Of a stretch of DNA of 64,000 nt, positions 18,365-27,912 are shown in pieces; position 1 is the first letter of the stretch; every line of letters begins with the position of its first letter. The position numbers and the translations under genes are program-made. The stretch is from Achromobacter agilis. GTDB taxonomy: Bacteria > Pseudomonadota > Gammaproteobacteria > Burkholderiales > Burkholderiaceae_B. The notes under the pieces were generated by a model, which worked only from the letters and a program-made list of their open reading frames with translations, ran no database searches and was not told the DNA's origin. Where the stretch lies: NCBI RefSeq assembly GCF_900496965.1, contig NZ_UFQB01000016.1:88601-152600 (forward strand). Reading direction: 5' to 3'.

Positions 18365-18443
18365 TTTAGGCGTTCCTTAATAGCGCTTGTGGATTAAATG
18401 AGAATATCTAAACTGGCTGCTCCCAGATAGACCTGACATCGCG

Positions 18444-19397
18444 ATGCCGCCTGATTGCCTCCCGTCCCCTCCCGCCGCCGCCATCGTCCGAGAAGTGGGC
18501 CTGCGCGACGGCCTGCAAAGCCTGCCGGTGGTGCTGCCGACCGCCGCCAAGCTCGAATGGATAGACGCGGCCTATGCCGCCGGGCAGCGCGAAATCGAGG
18601 TGGGATCTTTCGTGCCCGCCCGCCTGTTGCCGCAACTGGCGGATACCGGCGAACTGATTGCCCACGCGAAGCGCCTGCCGGGCCTGTCCGTTTCGGTGCT
18701 GGTGCCCAATTTGAAGGGCGCGGAACGCGCGCTGTCCAGCGGCGCGGACCTGATGCTGGTGCCGCTGTCGGCCAGCCACGCCCATAGCGTGGCGAATCTG
18801 CGCAAGACGCCGCAAGAGGCGGTCGCGATGCTGCGGGAGATCCGTGCCGCGCGCGACGCCGCCGGTTCGCCGATGCTGATCGAGGGCGGCGTCGGCACGG
18901 CCTTTGGCTGCACGCTGCAGGGCGCGGTGCGCCCGGACGAGGTCCTGCGCCTGCTGGGTGAGTTGCTGGATGCGGGCGCCGACCGGGTGAGCCTGGCAGA
19001 CACCGTGGGCTATGCCGATCCGGCCTCGGTGCGGCGCCTGTTCGCGCAGGCGCGGCGCATCGCCGGCGACCGGCTCTGCTGCGCGCATTTCCACGACACG
19101 CGGGGACTGGGGCTCGCCAATGTGTTGGCGGCCCTGGATACCGGCGTGGCTCGGTTCGACGCCTGCCTGGCGGGCATCGGGGGCTGTCCGCATGCGCCGG
19201 GGGCCAGCGGCAACGTCAGCACCGAAGACCTGGTGTTCATGCTGGAGAGCATGGGCATCGGCACCGGCGTAGACCTGGACCGCCTGCTGGCGCTGCGCGA
19301 AACCGCGAGCCGCTGGTTGCCGGACCAGCCCTTGCACGGCGCGCTGTGGCGCGCCGGCCTGCCCAAGACCTATTCCTCGCGTTCCCCGGCCGCCTGA
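18444..19397 (+). CDS. HMG-CoA lyase-family enzyme
   Basis: The 317-residue TIM-barrel lyase would cleave a 3-hydroxy-3-methylglutaryl-CoA-type thioester to acetyl-CoA or pyruvate plus a second product. Visible residues are RDGLQ (metal/catalytic Asp, about 18-22), the metal-ligand pair in AHFHDTRG (about 215) and the catalytic Cys in GIGGCPHAPGASGN (about 245). It is followed 31 nt later by a CaiB/BaiF CoA-transferase and then a Bug receptor: import, CoA activation, cleavage. Related pairs degrade citramalate, itaconate or similar dicarboxylates; the exact substrate is unknown. No clear Shine-Dalgarno sequence precedes ATG 18444. Confidence 0.88.
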   Translation: MPPDCLPSPPAAAIVREVGLRDGLQSLPVVLPTAAKLEWIDAAYAAGQREIEVGSFVPARLLPQLADTGELIAHAKRLPGLSVSVLVPNLKGAERALSSGADLMLVPLSASHAHSVANLRKTPQEAVAMLREIRAARDAAGSPMLIEGGVGTAFGCTLQGAVRPDEVLRLLGELLDAGADRVSLADTVGYADPASVRRLFAQARRIAGDRLCCAHFHDTRGLGLANVLAALDTGVARFDACLAGIGGCPHAPGASGNVSTEDLVFMLESMGIGTGVDLDRLLALRETASRWLPDQPLHGALWRAGLPKTYSSRSPAA

Positions 19398-19428
19398 GCG
19401 CGCCGCCGGCTTCCCAACGGGCCATTCC

Positions 19429-20652
19429 ATGCAGAACATTCCAGACGCTTCCGCTCCTCAATCTTCTCGCGCCTTGCCGCTGGCCGGCCTGCGCGTGGTC
19501 GAATTCACCCACATGGTCATGGGGCCCACCTGCGGGATGGTGCTGGCCGACCTGGGCGCGGAGGTGATCAAGGTCGAGCCGGTGCAGGGCGACCGGACCC
19601 GCCACCTGCTGGGGGTGGGGGCGGGCTTCTTTCCCATGTTCAACCGCAACAAGAAGAGCATTGCCCTGGATATCCAGACGCCCGCTGGGGCCGAGGCCGC
19701 GCGCAGGCTCGCGGCGAGCGCCGACGTGGTAGCCGAGAATTTCCGTCCCGGCACGATGGCCAGGCACGGCCTGGACTACGCCTCGCTGTCCAGGGAGAAC
19801 CCCCGGCTCATCTACGTGAGCCACAAGGGGTTCCTGCCCGGCCCCTATGCGATGCGCACCGCGCTGGACGAGGTGGTGCAGATGATGGGCGGGCTGGCCT
19901 ACATGACGGGGCGTCCCGGCGACCCGGTGCGCGCCGGCACCAGCGTGAACGACATTATGGGCGGCATGTTCGGCGCTATCGGGGCCATGGCGGCGCTGAT
20001 CCAGCGCGGCATTACGGGACGGGGCCAAGAGGTGCAGTCCGCGCTGTTCGAAAACAATGTGTTCCTGGTCGGCCAGCACATGCTGCAGTACGCGATCACG
20101 GGCCAGCCTTCCGCGCCGATGCCGGACCGCGTATCGGCCTGGGCGCTGTATGACGTGTTCACCGTCAGGAACGGCGAACAGATTTTCCTGGCCGCCGTCA
20201 GCGACTCGCAATGGCAGACTTTCTGCGACGCCTTCGGGTTCGACGACCTGAAGCATGATCCGGCGCTGGCGACGAACAACGACCGCGTGCGCATGCGGCC
20301 CACGTTGCTGGCCGATCTGCGCAAGCGCCTGGCCTCCCGCAGCGCGGCCGAACTGGCAAGCGTGTTCGAGCGCATCGGCCTGCCGTTCGCGCCGATCGTC
20401 AAGCCCGAGGAGCTGTATGACGATCCCCATCTGCGCGCGACCGGCGGACTGGCGGACATCCGCTTGCCGGATGGCGAACGGGCAGGGCAGATGGCGGGCG
20501 CGGCCCTGTTCCCCTTGATGATGGACGGCCGGCGCCTCGGAGTCAGGCAGCATCCGCCCGTGCTGGGCGCCGACACCGACGTCCTGCTGCAAAGCCTGGG
20601 CTATGCCGCGGGCGAGATCGCCGCGCTGCGGGAGCAGGGAGCGGCGGCTTGA
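19429..20652 (+). CDS. CaiB/BaiF-family (class III) CoA-transferase
   Basis: The 407-residue enzyme moves CoA between carboxylates. Family features are LPLAGLRVVEFTHMVMGP at the N-terminus, GAEVIKVEPVQGD, NRNKKSIALDI and the probable catalytic Asp in TSVNDIMGGMFGAIGAMAAL near 180. It is central in a three-gene group with the upstream HMG-CoA-lyase-like enzyme and the downstream Bug receptor, so it probably activates the imported acid for cleavage. The donor and acceptor acids cannot be told from sequence. Confidence 0.9.
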   Translation: MQNIPDASAPQSSRALPLAGLRVVEFTHMVMGPTCGMVLADLGAEVIKVEPVQGDRTRHLLGVGAGFFPMFNRNKKSIALDIQTPAGAEAARRLAASADVVAENFRPGTMARHGLDYASLSRENPRLIYVSHKGFLPGPYAMRTALDEVVQMMGGLAYMTGRPGDPVRAGTSVNDIMGGMFGAIGAMAALIQRGITGRGQEVQSALFENNVFLVGQHMLQYAITGQPSAPMPDRVSAWALYDVFTVRNGEQIFLAAVSDSQWQTFCDAFGFDDLKHDPALATNNDRVRMRPTLLADLRKRLASRSAAELASVFERIGLPFAPIVKPEELYDDPHLRATGGLADIRLPDGERAGQMAGAALFPLMMDGRRLGVRQHPPVLGADTDVLLQSLGYAAGEIAALREQGAAA

Positions 20653-20718
20653 GGCATTGAATCCGTAGTGGGAAGCGCACCGCAGACGCGGGCGGCAAAA
20701 AAACGAAAGGAGACAGAC

Positions 20719-21705
20719 ATGGACAAGCAAGTCGCGGGTTGGAGCCGCAGAAGGGTGCTGGGCGCGTTCGGGGCCGCGATACTGGCCGCGCCGGGCCTGT
20801 CGCGGGCGCAAAGCGACAGGCCCGTGAAATTCATCCTGCCGGTGGGCGTGGGATCCGGCGTGGATACGATCACCCGTTCGGCGGGGCCGGCGCTTTCGGC
20901 TGCTCTGGGCCATACGGTGGTGGTCGAGAACCAGCCGGGGGCGGGCGGGATCGTCGGCACATCGGCGCTGGTGCGCTCGGCGCCCGACGGCTATACGTTG
21001 GCCATGCTGTCGAACAACCATGTCATTTTTCCCAGCGTGTACAAATCGCTGCCGTTCGACCCGCTGGCGGATATCACGCCGATCAGCATGGTGGGGATGA
21101 CGCCTTTCCTGCTGGTGGCGAATCCGCAGAAGATCGCGGCGCAGGGTATCCAGGAACTGACCGCGCTGCTGCAGCGCCAGCCCGGCCGCTACAACTATGC
21201 GTCTTCGGGCAACGGCACCATCCTGCACCTGGCCGCCGAGATGTATGTGCAGCAGGCCGGCGTGAAAGCCAGGCACATCCCGTACAAGGGCGTCGGGCCG
21301 ATGATGGCGGACCTGATGAGCGGGCAGGTGGATTTCGGCGTCCTGTCGCTGCCCTCGGTACTGCCGCAGGTGACGAGCGGGGCGTTGAAGGCGTTGGGCG
21401 CGTGCGGCGCCGAACGCATGGCGGCGCTGCCGGACTTGCCCACCTTGCGGGAGCAGGGCCTGCCGGATTACGAAATAGGTGGATGGTTTGCCGCGGCGGG
21501 CCCGGCGAAGCTGCCCGCCGCCGAGGTGCGCCGCATTTATGGCGCGCTGGACCGCGCATTCAACTCGCCTGAGGTCAAGCAGGCGATGGCGGTCCAGAAC
21601 AACAAGATCGTGCTGATGCCGCCTGAGCAGACCGTGGCGTATTTCCGCACTGAGATGGCGAAATACGCCTCGGTCGTCAAGGGTGCAGGGTTGGAATTGA
21701 TGTAG
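20719..21705 (+). CDS. Bug/TctC-family solute receptor with twin-arginine-like signal
   Basis: The 328-residue receptor starts at ATG 20719 behind AAAGGAGAC. The leader (SRRRVLGAFGAAILAAPGLSRA) carries consecutive arginines ahead of a hydrophobic core, suggesting Tat export, unlike the Sec-type leader of the other Bug protein at 9902-10880. The mature chain has the family motifs PVKFILPVGVGSGVD, VVENQPGAGG and a C-terminal YFRTEMAKYASVVKGAGL. As third gene of the lyase / CoA-transferase operon it probably binds that pathway's carboxylate. Confidence 0.9.
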   Translation: MDKQVAGWSRRRVLGAFGAAILAAPGLSRAQSDRPVKFILPVGVGSGVDTITRSAGPALSAALGHTVVVENQPGAGGIVGTSALVRSAPDGYTLAMLSNNHVIFPSVYKSLPFDPLADITPISMVGMTPFLLVANPQKIAAQGIQELTALLQRQPGRYNYASSGNGTILHLAAEMYVQQAGVKARHIPYKGVGPMMADLMSGQVDFGVLSLPSVLPQVTSGALKALGACGAERMAALPDLPTLREQGLPDYEIGGWFAAAGPAKLPAAEVRRIYGALDRAFNSPEVKQAMAVQNNKIVLMPPEQTVAYFRTEMAKYASVVKGAGLELM

Positions 21706-21714
21706 CCGGCAGTC

Positions 21715-21939
21715 TCAGCTGCCGCCCTGGTCCGCCGCGCGCAGGATGCCGTACAGCTTGTCCTTCAGTTGCAGCTTTTCCTTCTTTAGCACTTCGACCT
21801 CGTTGCCGGATGCCGGCTGGATGCCGGCCTCCATATTCTTGATTTCCTGGTCCAGGTCATTGTGACGCTGGAAAAGCGCGGAGAAATGCGCGTTCTCGGA
21901 TTTCAGCCGGGTAATGAGTTGGCGGTATTCAGGGAACAT
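21715..21939 (-). CDS. YdcH/DUF465-family small protein
   Basis: The 74-residue, strongly helical protein (MFPEYRQLITRLKSENAHFSALF, then HNDLDQEIKNME, then LKKEKLQLKDKLYGIL) matches the YdcH/DUF465 family, whose role is not established. The start at the complement of 21937-21939 follows an AGAGG. It converges on the Bug receptor with a 9-nt gap and appears monocistronic. Confidence 0.85.
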   Translation of the reverse strand: MFPEYRQLITRLKSENAHFSALFQRHNDLDQEIKNMEAGIQPASGNEVEVLKKEKLQLKDKLYGILRAADQGGS

Positions 21940-22206
21940 AAGGGCCTCTTGAAAAAACCGGTTGACGGGTACTGCGGAAGCGCTGCGAGCCTGATGATCC
22001 TGGTTGTCGGTTCCATGACACGCCAACCCCGTGCCGTTGTCAACCGCCCGTCCGGGGGCTGCGGGCCGGCGCGTTGATGCGGCGCAAAGGGAAAGTGAGG
22101 CGAACCGTGGCGTTCTGGGAGTTTGTGCGGTTTGGTCACGAGTGATTACATGCAGATCCCGGCCCGGGGATACACTCGCTTCCCCGTGGTCAGCCATAAA
22201 AGTGAA

Positions 22207-23355
22207 ATGAAACAGCGCGCGCCCATCTACCGGCAGGTCTTCGAGCTTTTCAAGCAGGACGGGCGAATCCGCCCGGGCACGGGGATGATCAGCGGCGTGA
22301 TGGCGCTGTTCCTGGCGATCCTCGCCGTCCTGGGCGTGCTGGCCTTCCATTTCCCTGCCTACCTGACGACGCCGGAGTTGCGCAGCTTTTATTCCGTCGA
22401 AGCGATGCGGGGCCTGCTATTCGGCGCGCTGCTGGTGTCCGGCACGATCGCGCTTGCCAATACCGTCCTGGGACGCCAGCGCTGGCTGAATATCGCCGCC
22501 TTCGTGCTGGTGTGCGGAGCGGTGGCCGCGGGCGGCAGCGACGTTGTGGTGACCACGTCCAATAAGGGCAACCACCCTTACCTGGGCCTGGACTGGTTCA
22601 TCCTGGACCTGCTGGCTTCCAGCACCGTATTCATCATTTTCGAGAAGCTGTTTCCGCTGTACCCCGGCCAGCCGGTGTTCCGCGCGGGTTGGCAGGTGGA
22701 TATGAAGCACTTCCTCTTCAACCACCTGTCGGTGGGGGCGGTGCTGCTGTGCATCAATTTCTTCGTGCACCGGCTGTTTTCCTGGGCCGCCTACGAGCCG
22801 CTGCAGCAGGCGATCGTGTCGCTGCCCTACCTGGTGGAATTGTTCCTGGCGGTGCTGGTGGCGGACCTGGTGCAATATGCTGCGCACCGCGCCTATCACG
22901 AGGTGCCGTTCCTGTGGCGGATACACGCCGTGCACCACAGCACGCGCACGCTGGACTGGCTGGCCGGCTCGCGCCTGCACATCGTGGAATTGCTGATCAC
23001 CCGGGTGGCGGTGCTGGGCGTGCTGTTCGCGCTGGGCTTCTCGAAAGCGGTGCTCGACGCCTACATCATCATCGTCGGCTTCCAGGCGGTGCTGATCCAT
23101 TCCAACGTGAAGCTGCCCTGGGGCTGGCTGCGCTACGTGATCGTGACCCCGGATTTCCACCACTGGCACCATTCGTCGGATACCGAGGCGATCGACAGGA
23201 ACTACGCTGCCCACCTGTCGTTCATCGACTACCTGTTCGGCACCGCGGTGCGCGGCGTGGGCAACCGCCTGCCCGAGAACTACGGCATCCTGGACAACGA
23301 CATGCCGGGCACCTTCCTCGCGCAGCAGGCCTATCCGTTCGCCCGCAAGAAATAG
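22207..23355 (+). CDS. Sterol desaturase / fatty-acid hydroxylase family membrane enzyme
   Basis: The 382-residue membrane protein is of the di-iron hydroxylase superfamily. The histidine clusters are AAHRAYHEV, RIHAVHHS and DFHHWHHSSD in the C-terminal half, arranged as HX3H, HX2HH and HX2HH. Four to six hydrophobic segments lie before and between them. The N-terminal third has extra membrane segments not needed for catalysis. I chose MKQRAPIYRQ at 22207; the in-frame start at 22123 lacks a site. It is monocistronic, followed by a bidirectional terminator. Substrate (lipid, sterol-like or carotenoid) unknown. Confidence 0.88.
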   Translation: MKQRAPIYRQVFELFKQDGRIRPGTGMISGVMALFLAILAVLGVLAFHFPAYLTTPELRSFYSVEAMRGLLFGALLVSGTIALANTVLGRQRWLNIAAFVLVCGAVAAGGSDVVVTTSNKGNHPYLGLDWFILDLLASSTVFIIFEKLFPLYPGQPVFRAGWQVDMKHFLFNHLSVGAVLLCINFFVHRLFSWAAYEPLQQAIVSLPYLVELFLAVLVADLVQYAAHRAYHEVPFLWRIHAVHHSTRTLDWLAGSRLHIVELLITRVAVLGVLFALGFSKAVLDAYIIIVGFQAVLIHSNVKLPWGWLRYVIVTPDFHHWHHSSDTEAIDRNYAAHLSFIDYLFGTAVRGVGNRLPENYGILDNDMPGTFLAQQAYPFARKK

Positions 23356-23361
23356 CGGGCT

Positions 23362-23383
23362 GGGGGCGGCGCATGCCGCCCCC
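23362..23383. terminator. Bidirectional terminator
   Basis: GGGGGCGGC-GCAT-GCCGCCCCC has perfect 9-bp arms between convergent genes. Confidence 0.75.
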
Positions 23384-23394
23384 GGTTTCGAGGC

Positions 23395-24021
23395 CTACCG
23401 GTTCGACGTCAGGGTCGAATAGGCCGCCATCAGGTTGCGGTAGTCGGGGATGTGGTTGGAGAACAGCGTCCCCAGGCCTTCGATGTCATTGCGCCAGTCG
23501 CGGTGCAGTTCGCAGGCGACTCCGAACCAGCTCATCATCTGCGCGCCGGCCTGCTCCATGCGGCGCCATGCCGCATCGCGGGTCACCTCGTTGAAGGTGC
23601 CCGAAGCGTCGGTGACGACGAACACGTCGAAGCCTTCCTCAAGCGCCGATAGCGCAGGGAAGGCCACGCACACTTCCGTGACGACCCCAGCGATGATCAG
23701 TTGCTTCTTGCCCGTGGCCTTGACGGCCTTGACGAAGTCCTCGTTGTCCCAGGCGTTGATGTTGCCCGGGCGGGCGATATAGGGCGCTTTCGGGAATTTG
23801 TCTTTCAGTTCCTGCACCAGCGGGCCGTTGGGACCGTCTTCGAAACTGGTGGTCAGGATGGTGGGCAGCTTGAAATAGTCGGCCAGGTCGGCCAGGGCCA
23901 GGACATTGTTCTTGAACTGGTCGGGCTGGAAGTCCCGGACCAGCGACAGCAGACCTACCTGGTGGTCGACCAGCAGCACCGCAGCCTGGGTCTTGTCGAG
24001 TTTCACATACGGCTTGGTCAT
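23395..24021 (-). CDS. Isochorismatase-family cysteine hydrolase (YcaC-like), copy 1
   Basis: The 208-residue cytosolic hydrolase has a catalytic Asp in AVLLVDHQVG (about 20) and a catalytic Cys in VVTEVCVAFPALSA (about 118). The YcaC-like block IARPGNINAWDNEDF lies between. It starts at the complement of 24019-24021 after GGAGAA. It lies 59 nt downstream of a second homologue, so it is a tandem duplication. The lysR pseudogene further upstream may once have controlled both. Family substrates are amides or enol ethers; none can be named. Confidence 0.88.
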   Translation of the reverse strand: MTKPYVKLDKTQAAVLLVDHQVGLLSLVRDFQPDQFKNNVLALADLADYFKLPTILTTSFEDGPNGPLVQELKDKFPKAPYIARPGNINAWDNEDFVKAVKATGKKQLIIAGVVTEVCVAFPALSALEEGFDVFVVTDASGTFNEVTRDAAWRRMEQAGAQMMSWFGVACELHRDWRNDIEGLGTLFSNHIPDYRNLMAAYSTLTSNR

Positions 24022-24080
24022 AGCGTTCTCCAGAGGAGGGGGGGCGCGCCTGGAGGCGCGCTGGGGAGGATGGCCAAGCC

Positions 24081-24758
24081 TCAACGTTGGGAGTCGAGCA
24101 CCTCGCCATTCTTGATGACGTCCTGGGCCTTGCCGTAGCTTTCGATCAGCAGTTGGTAGGCCGGGAATATCTTCGTGTAGACCTCGGCCCATTTGGCGGC
24201 GTCTTCACGGTGCCAGGTCCGTTGCAGTTCGGATGCGACGGCGCCGGTGTCCATCGGTACGACGCCGGCCTGGACGACGCGCGCCAGGGTGATCTCCTGG
24301 GCCATCTTGCTATAGGTGCCCGAGGCGTCGACCACGGCAAAAACCTTGTAGCCGTCCGCGACCGCGCTGATGGCGGGAAACGCCATGCACACACTGGTGA
24401 TGGTACCCGCAATGATCAGGGTTTTGCGGCCGGTTGCCTTCACCGCCGCCACGAATTCGGGGTTGTCCCAGGCATTGATTTCTCCCTTGCGGGCGACGTA
24501 TTTCGCGTGCGGGGCATTCTCGTGGATTTCGGGAATCAGCGGCCCGTTCGGGCCCTGAGGCACCGATGCCGTGGTGATGACGGGCAGCTTCGAAAGCGTG
24601 GCCATGGCGGCCAGCGCGGCGGCGCGTGAGCGCAGCTCGGTCATCGGCATGTCGCCGATGGTCTGGAACAGTCCGCTCTGGTGGTCGATCAGCACCATGG
24701 CGGCGTCGTCCGGATCGATGACGGGACGCTGGCCATTGAAGTTGGCAGGGACGCTCAT
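24081..24758 (-). CDS. Isochorismatase-family cysteine hydrolase (YcaC-like), copy 2
   Basis: The 225-residue paralogue of the downstream gene has Asp in [11 protein letters not shown], the block [15 protein letters not shown] and Cys in [14 protein letters not shown]. Against copy 1 it has a Lys where copy 1 has Pro before GxINAWDN, and an extended C-terminus ([18 protein letters not shown]). It is the first gene of a two-gene unit. The different surroundings of the catalytic block suggest that the two copies differ in substrate; this is inference. Confidence 0.88.
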   Translation of the reverse strand: MSVPANFNGQRPVIDPDDAAMVLIDHQSGLFQTIGDMPMTELRSRAAALAAMATLSKLPVITTASVPQGPNGPLIPEIHENAPHAKYVARKGEINAWDNPEFVAAVKATGRKTLIIAGTITSVCMAFPAISAVADGYKVFAVVDASGTYSKMAQEITLARVVQAGVVPMDTGAVASELQRTWHREDAAKWAEVYTKIFPAYQLLIESYGKAQDVIKNGEVLDSQR

Positions 24759-24900
24759 TAGGGGCTCCTAGTGTGGGATGGTGTGCCCGCGCTTCTGCGG
24801 ATGAGGAGGGTGGGCCCACCATCCTAGGGTCAACGCATCCTGCTGAATAGGCGCGAAAAATAGGTTTCTGCGTCCCGCTCGTCGGACGATGCGTGAGGCG

Positions 24901-25687
24901 CTACGGGACCAGGCGCCCGTGGCTTTTTTGCGCGTCGTGTTCGCGCCTGGCGACCTCCTGGTATTCCGTCCTCATGAAGTCCAGCAGGTCCCGCACCCCG
25001 GGCAGCAGGCCCCGGCGGGAGGGAAAGACCGCATGGACGCTGCCGGGCTCGGGCTGCCAGGGGGCGCCCACGTCCACCAGCGTGCCGGCCTCCAGTTCGT
25101 CGCGGATCATCAGGAGTGGCAGGGCGACCACGCCCACGCCCCGCAGCGCCGCCTGCTTCAAGGCAAGCATGTCGTCCGTCACCAGGCGCGGGGTGAACGG
25201 CACAATCTGGCGCGAGCCGTCGGGCCCTTCCAGGTGCCAGTGCGATTCGCGTTGTTCGGTGCCCAGCGCCAGCGTCGGCTCCTGGCTCAGCGTGTGCGGG
25301 TCGGCCGGCAGGGCAATGCTGCGCGCCAGCGCCGGGCTGGCCACGAGGCTCTGGCAGCTCATGCCCAGGGGCTTCATGACGAGGTCGCTGCTTTCGATGG
25401 GCCGAACCTCACCCGCACGGCGATGTCGAACCCTTCGCGCAGCACATCCACCGGGCGGCTGAAGCTCTTCAGGTATACGTGGACCTTGGGACACTGGACC
25501 ATGAACCGGGCGACCAGGTCGCCCAGGAAGTAATAGATCAGCGCGGGCGGCGCGCTCATGCGGATCGTGCCTTGCGGTTCGGCGCGGGTGCGGTCGATGA
25601 CTTCCTGGGCGGCCTCCGCGCCCGCCAGCATCGACAGGCATTGCTCGAAGTACTCCTGGAGTAGTAGAGGTCATTCAAGTCATGCAT
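24901..25687 (-). pseudogene. Decayed LysR-type regulator (internal deletion plus frameshift)
   Basis: The start MHDLNDLYY (complement of 25685-25687) is a typical LysR N-terminus. It then jumps into sequence that, in another frame, reads EYFEQCLSMLAGAEAAQEV. About 60-70 codons with the whole helix-turn-helix are missing. A second frameshift near 25395 separates FDIAVRVRFGP from ESSDLVMKPLGMS, after which the C-terminal effector domain is open to the stop at 24901. Loss of the HTH means no functional repressor or activator. It lies upstream of the two hydrolase genes, which may have lost their regulator. Confidence 0.88.
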
Positions 25688-25823
25688 GCGAGGCTCCGGT
25701 CGTTCCGAAAATAGGGCGTCAGAAGGAGCACATAACGGCCGGGGCCCGACAGGGCGGCTCCTGTCCCAGCGTGCCGGGCGGGCATTTTTCCCTTTACATT
25801 TGAGTACCTTCCCAGGAGCCGCC

Positions 25824-26642
25824 ATGCCCGCTTCCGCCCCCGCAGCGCTCGCCCGCGATATCAAGGCGGCGCAGGATCACGCCGCTTCCATTGCCCCGAT
25901 CTCCGCGAGATACCCGCGTTTCGGCCTGGACGCGGCCTATGAGGTGGCCGCGCGCGTCCACCAGGCGCGGCTGGCGGAAGGCGCGCGGGCGGTCGGCCGC
26001 AAGATCGGGTTCACCAATCCCGCGATGTGGGCGGCGCTGGGTGTGGACTTCCCGGTCTGGGGCCGGGTCTATGCGCATACGGTCGTCCTGGAAGACGGCG
26101 GCGAGGTCCGCTGCCGGCTGGACCGCTACGTCGAGCCGCGCATCGAGCCGGAAATCGTGCTGCATTTCGGCGCCGAGCCGCCGCAGACGAGCGATCCGGC
26201 CCGCATCCTGGACTGCGTGGATTGGATTGCACATGGCTTCGAACTGGTGCAATCGCACTACCCGGCCTGGCAGTTCCAGGCGGCAGATACCGTGGCGGAC
26301 AACGCCTTGCATGGGGCGCTGTTCGTCGGCCCCCGGAAAGAACCCACCAGCTTGGGCCCCGGGCTGGCCGATAGGCTGGCGCGTTTCCAGATCGACCTGT
26401 CATGTAACGGCACGCTCCGCGAAACCGGCTGCGGCGCCAACGTGCTGGGCAGTCCGTTGGCGGCCCTGGCCCATTTGCTGACGGCGTTGGCCGAGCGTCC
26501 GGCGGACGAGGCGATCCAGGCGGGTGAACTGGTTACCACCGGCACGCTGACCCGGGCCTACCCCGTGCACGCGGGCGAGACGTGGAGTACCACGCTGGAC
26601 GGCATCGACCTGCCGGGAATGCGGATCGTGTTCGAGGCGTAA
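25824..26642 (+). CDS. 2-keto-4-pentenoate hydratase-family enzyme
   Basis: The 272-residue product starts at ATG 25824 behind AGGAG (25814-25818); the frame open from 25686 runs through the pseudogene's upstream region. It matches the MhpD/XylJ hydratase family: ARAVGRKIGFTNPAMWAALGV early, PRIEPEIVLHFG (Glu metal ligands) in the middle, and DTVADNALHGALFVGP. Such enzymes add water to 2-hydroxypenta-2,4-dienoate in meta-cleavage pathways or decarboxylate oxalocrotonate. No other meta-cleavage gene is nearby, so its pathway is unknown. Confidence 0.87.
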   Translation: MPASAPAALARDIKAAQDHAASIAPISARYPRFGLDAAYEVAARVHQARLAEGARAVGRKIGFTNPAMWAALGVDFPVWGRVYAHTVVLEDGGEVRCRLDRYVEPRIEPEIVLHFGAEPPQTSDPARILDCVDWIAHGFELVQSHYPAWQFQAADTVADNALHGALFVGPRKEPTSLGPGLADRLARFQIDLSCNGTLRETGCGANVLGSPLAALAHLLTALAERPADEAIQAGELVTTGTLTRAYPVHAGETWSTTLDGIDLPGMRIVFEA

Positions 26643-26656
26643 GGGACGGGGGCGCC

Positions 26657-27619
26657 TCAGGCGGCCGCCAGCGCCGTTTCGTCTTTCCAGCGCTGCTTGT
26701 CGCGCAGGGGCGGGGCGCCGAACAGGCGGCTGTATTCCCGGCTGAACTGGGACGAGCTTTCGTAGCCGACGGCATGCGCGGCCAGGGCCACCCCGGCATC
26801 GTCGGTCAGCATGAGCCGCCGCGCTTCCTGCAGGCGCAGATGCTTTTGGTATTGCAGCGGGCTCATGGCGGTGGCCTGTTTGAAGTGATGGTGCAACGAC
26901 GACACGCTCATATGCACGTCGCGGGCGATCTCCTCGACCCGCAACGGCTGGGCGTAATTGTCCCGCAGGATACGGATGGCCTTGGCCACCCGGTTGAGCT
27001 GGCTGTCCTGCAGCACGGACTGGCGCAGCACCACCCCCTGGCCGTTCATCAGCAGGCGGTACAGGAGCTCGCGCTTGACCATGGGCGCAAGAATGGGGAT
27101 GTCTCGAGGCGTGTCCAGCAGGCGCAGCAGGCGCAACACCGCGTCCAGCAGGGCGCCGCCCAGCGGGTTCACGCTGAGGGCGCGCGAGGCTTCGGTATCG
27201 GCCAGCGCAGGCAGGTTCTCGTCGCTGATCAGTTCCGTGATTTCCTCGGGGTTCAGGTCCAGCCGCAGCCCCAGGTAAGGCAGTTCCGGACTGGCGACCG
27301 ATACCTTGGCCACCACCGGCAGGTCGACCGATGAAATCAGGTAGTGGAAGGGGTCGTACTCGAATGCCTCGTCCCCGATGAGCAAGCGCTTGGATCCCTG
27401 TGCAATGACCGCCAGCGCCGCCCGCTGCAGCCCGGGTTTTGCGCCGGTGGGCTGGGAGAGGCGGTGCAGGTACAGCCCTTCGATGGGCGTATCCAGCGAT
27501 CCCTCCAGGCTGCCGGTCATGCGCTCCAGCGTGCAGAGCAGTTCGCGCCGCGCCGGCTCGTATTCGGCTGCGGCCGGCGGGCCGGCGCGATCGACGGCAA
27601 GGGCGGTGGTCAGTGGCAT
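26657..27619 (-). CDS. AraC-family regulator (YqhC-like)
   Basis: The 320-residue regulator has an AraC N-terminal cupin-type domain (GLYLHRLSQPTGAKPGLQ, then GDEAFEYDPFHYLISSVDLPV) and two C-terminal HTH motifs (VEEIARDVHMSVSSLHHHFK and VALAAHAVGYESSSQFSREY). This N-terminal type is found with YqhC, an activator of aldehyde-reductase genes. It is divergent from an aldo/keto reductase 293 nt away, the same partnership. Direct control of that gene is the natural reading. Confidence 0.9.
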   Translation of the reverse strand: MPLTTALAVDRAGPPAAAEYEPARRELLCTLERMTGSLEGSLDTPIEGLYLHRLSQPTGAKPGLQRAALAVIAQGSKRLLIGDEAFEYDPFHYLISSVDLPVVAKVSVASPELPYLGLRLDLNPEEITELISDENLPALADTEASRALSVNPLGGALLDAVLRLLRLLDTPRDIPILAPMVKRELLYRLLMNGQGVVLRQSVLQDSQLNRVAKAIRILRDNYAQPLRVEEIARDVHMSVSSLHHHFKQATAMSPLQYQKHLRLQEARRLMLTDDAGVALAAHAVGYESSSQFSREYSRLFGAPPLRDKQRWKDETALAAA

Positions 27620-27912
27620 GGGGGGCTCCGGGAGGTGAGCCGCCAGGCGCGCGGGCGCCGGCTGGGCAACAGAGGATCAGGCGAATGCCAGTGTAGGCCC
27701 AACCTTGGCGTCAAAGCAGGGGTTGGCCTCGGGCGTAGAGAAATGGGCAAAAAAACCGGAGGAATGGGCTTTCTCCCGGGGCTGGCGGGGTATCGCCGGA
27801 GAATCAGGCAAAAAGCGGGCAGTATCGAGCAGCGCACAGGCCCGCGCCGGGAAGCATACTGTTCCGATCCCGGCTGGCAGACCGCCCGCCGCGTCCCTGA
27901 AAGGAGCCCATT

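Noticed and set aside
19237..21276. 679-codon minus-strand frame
   Set aside because: Lies antisense to the CoA-transferase and receptor genes, with no start site or motif.
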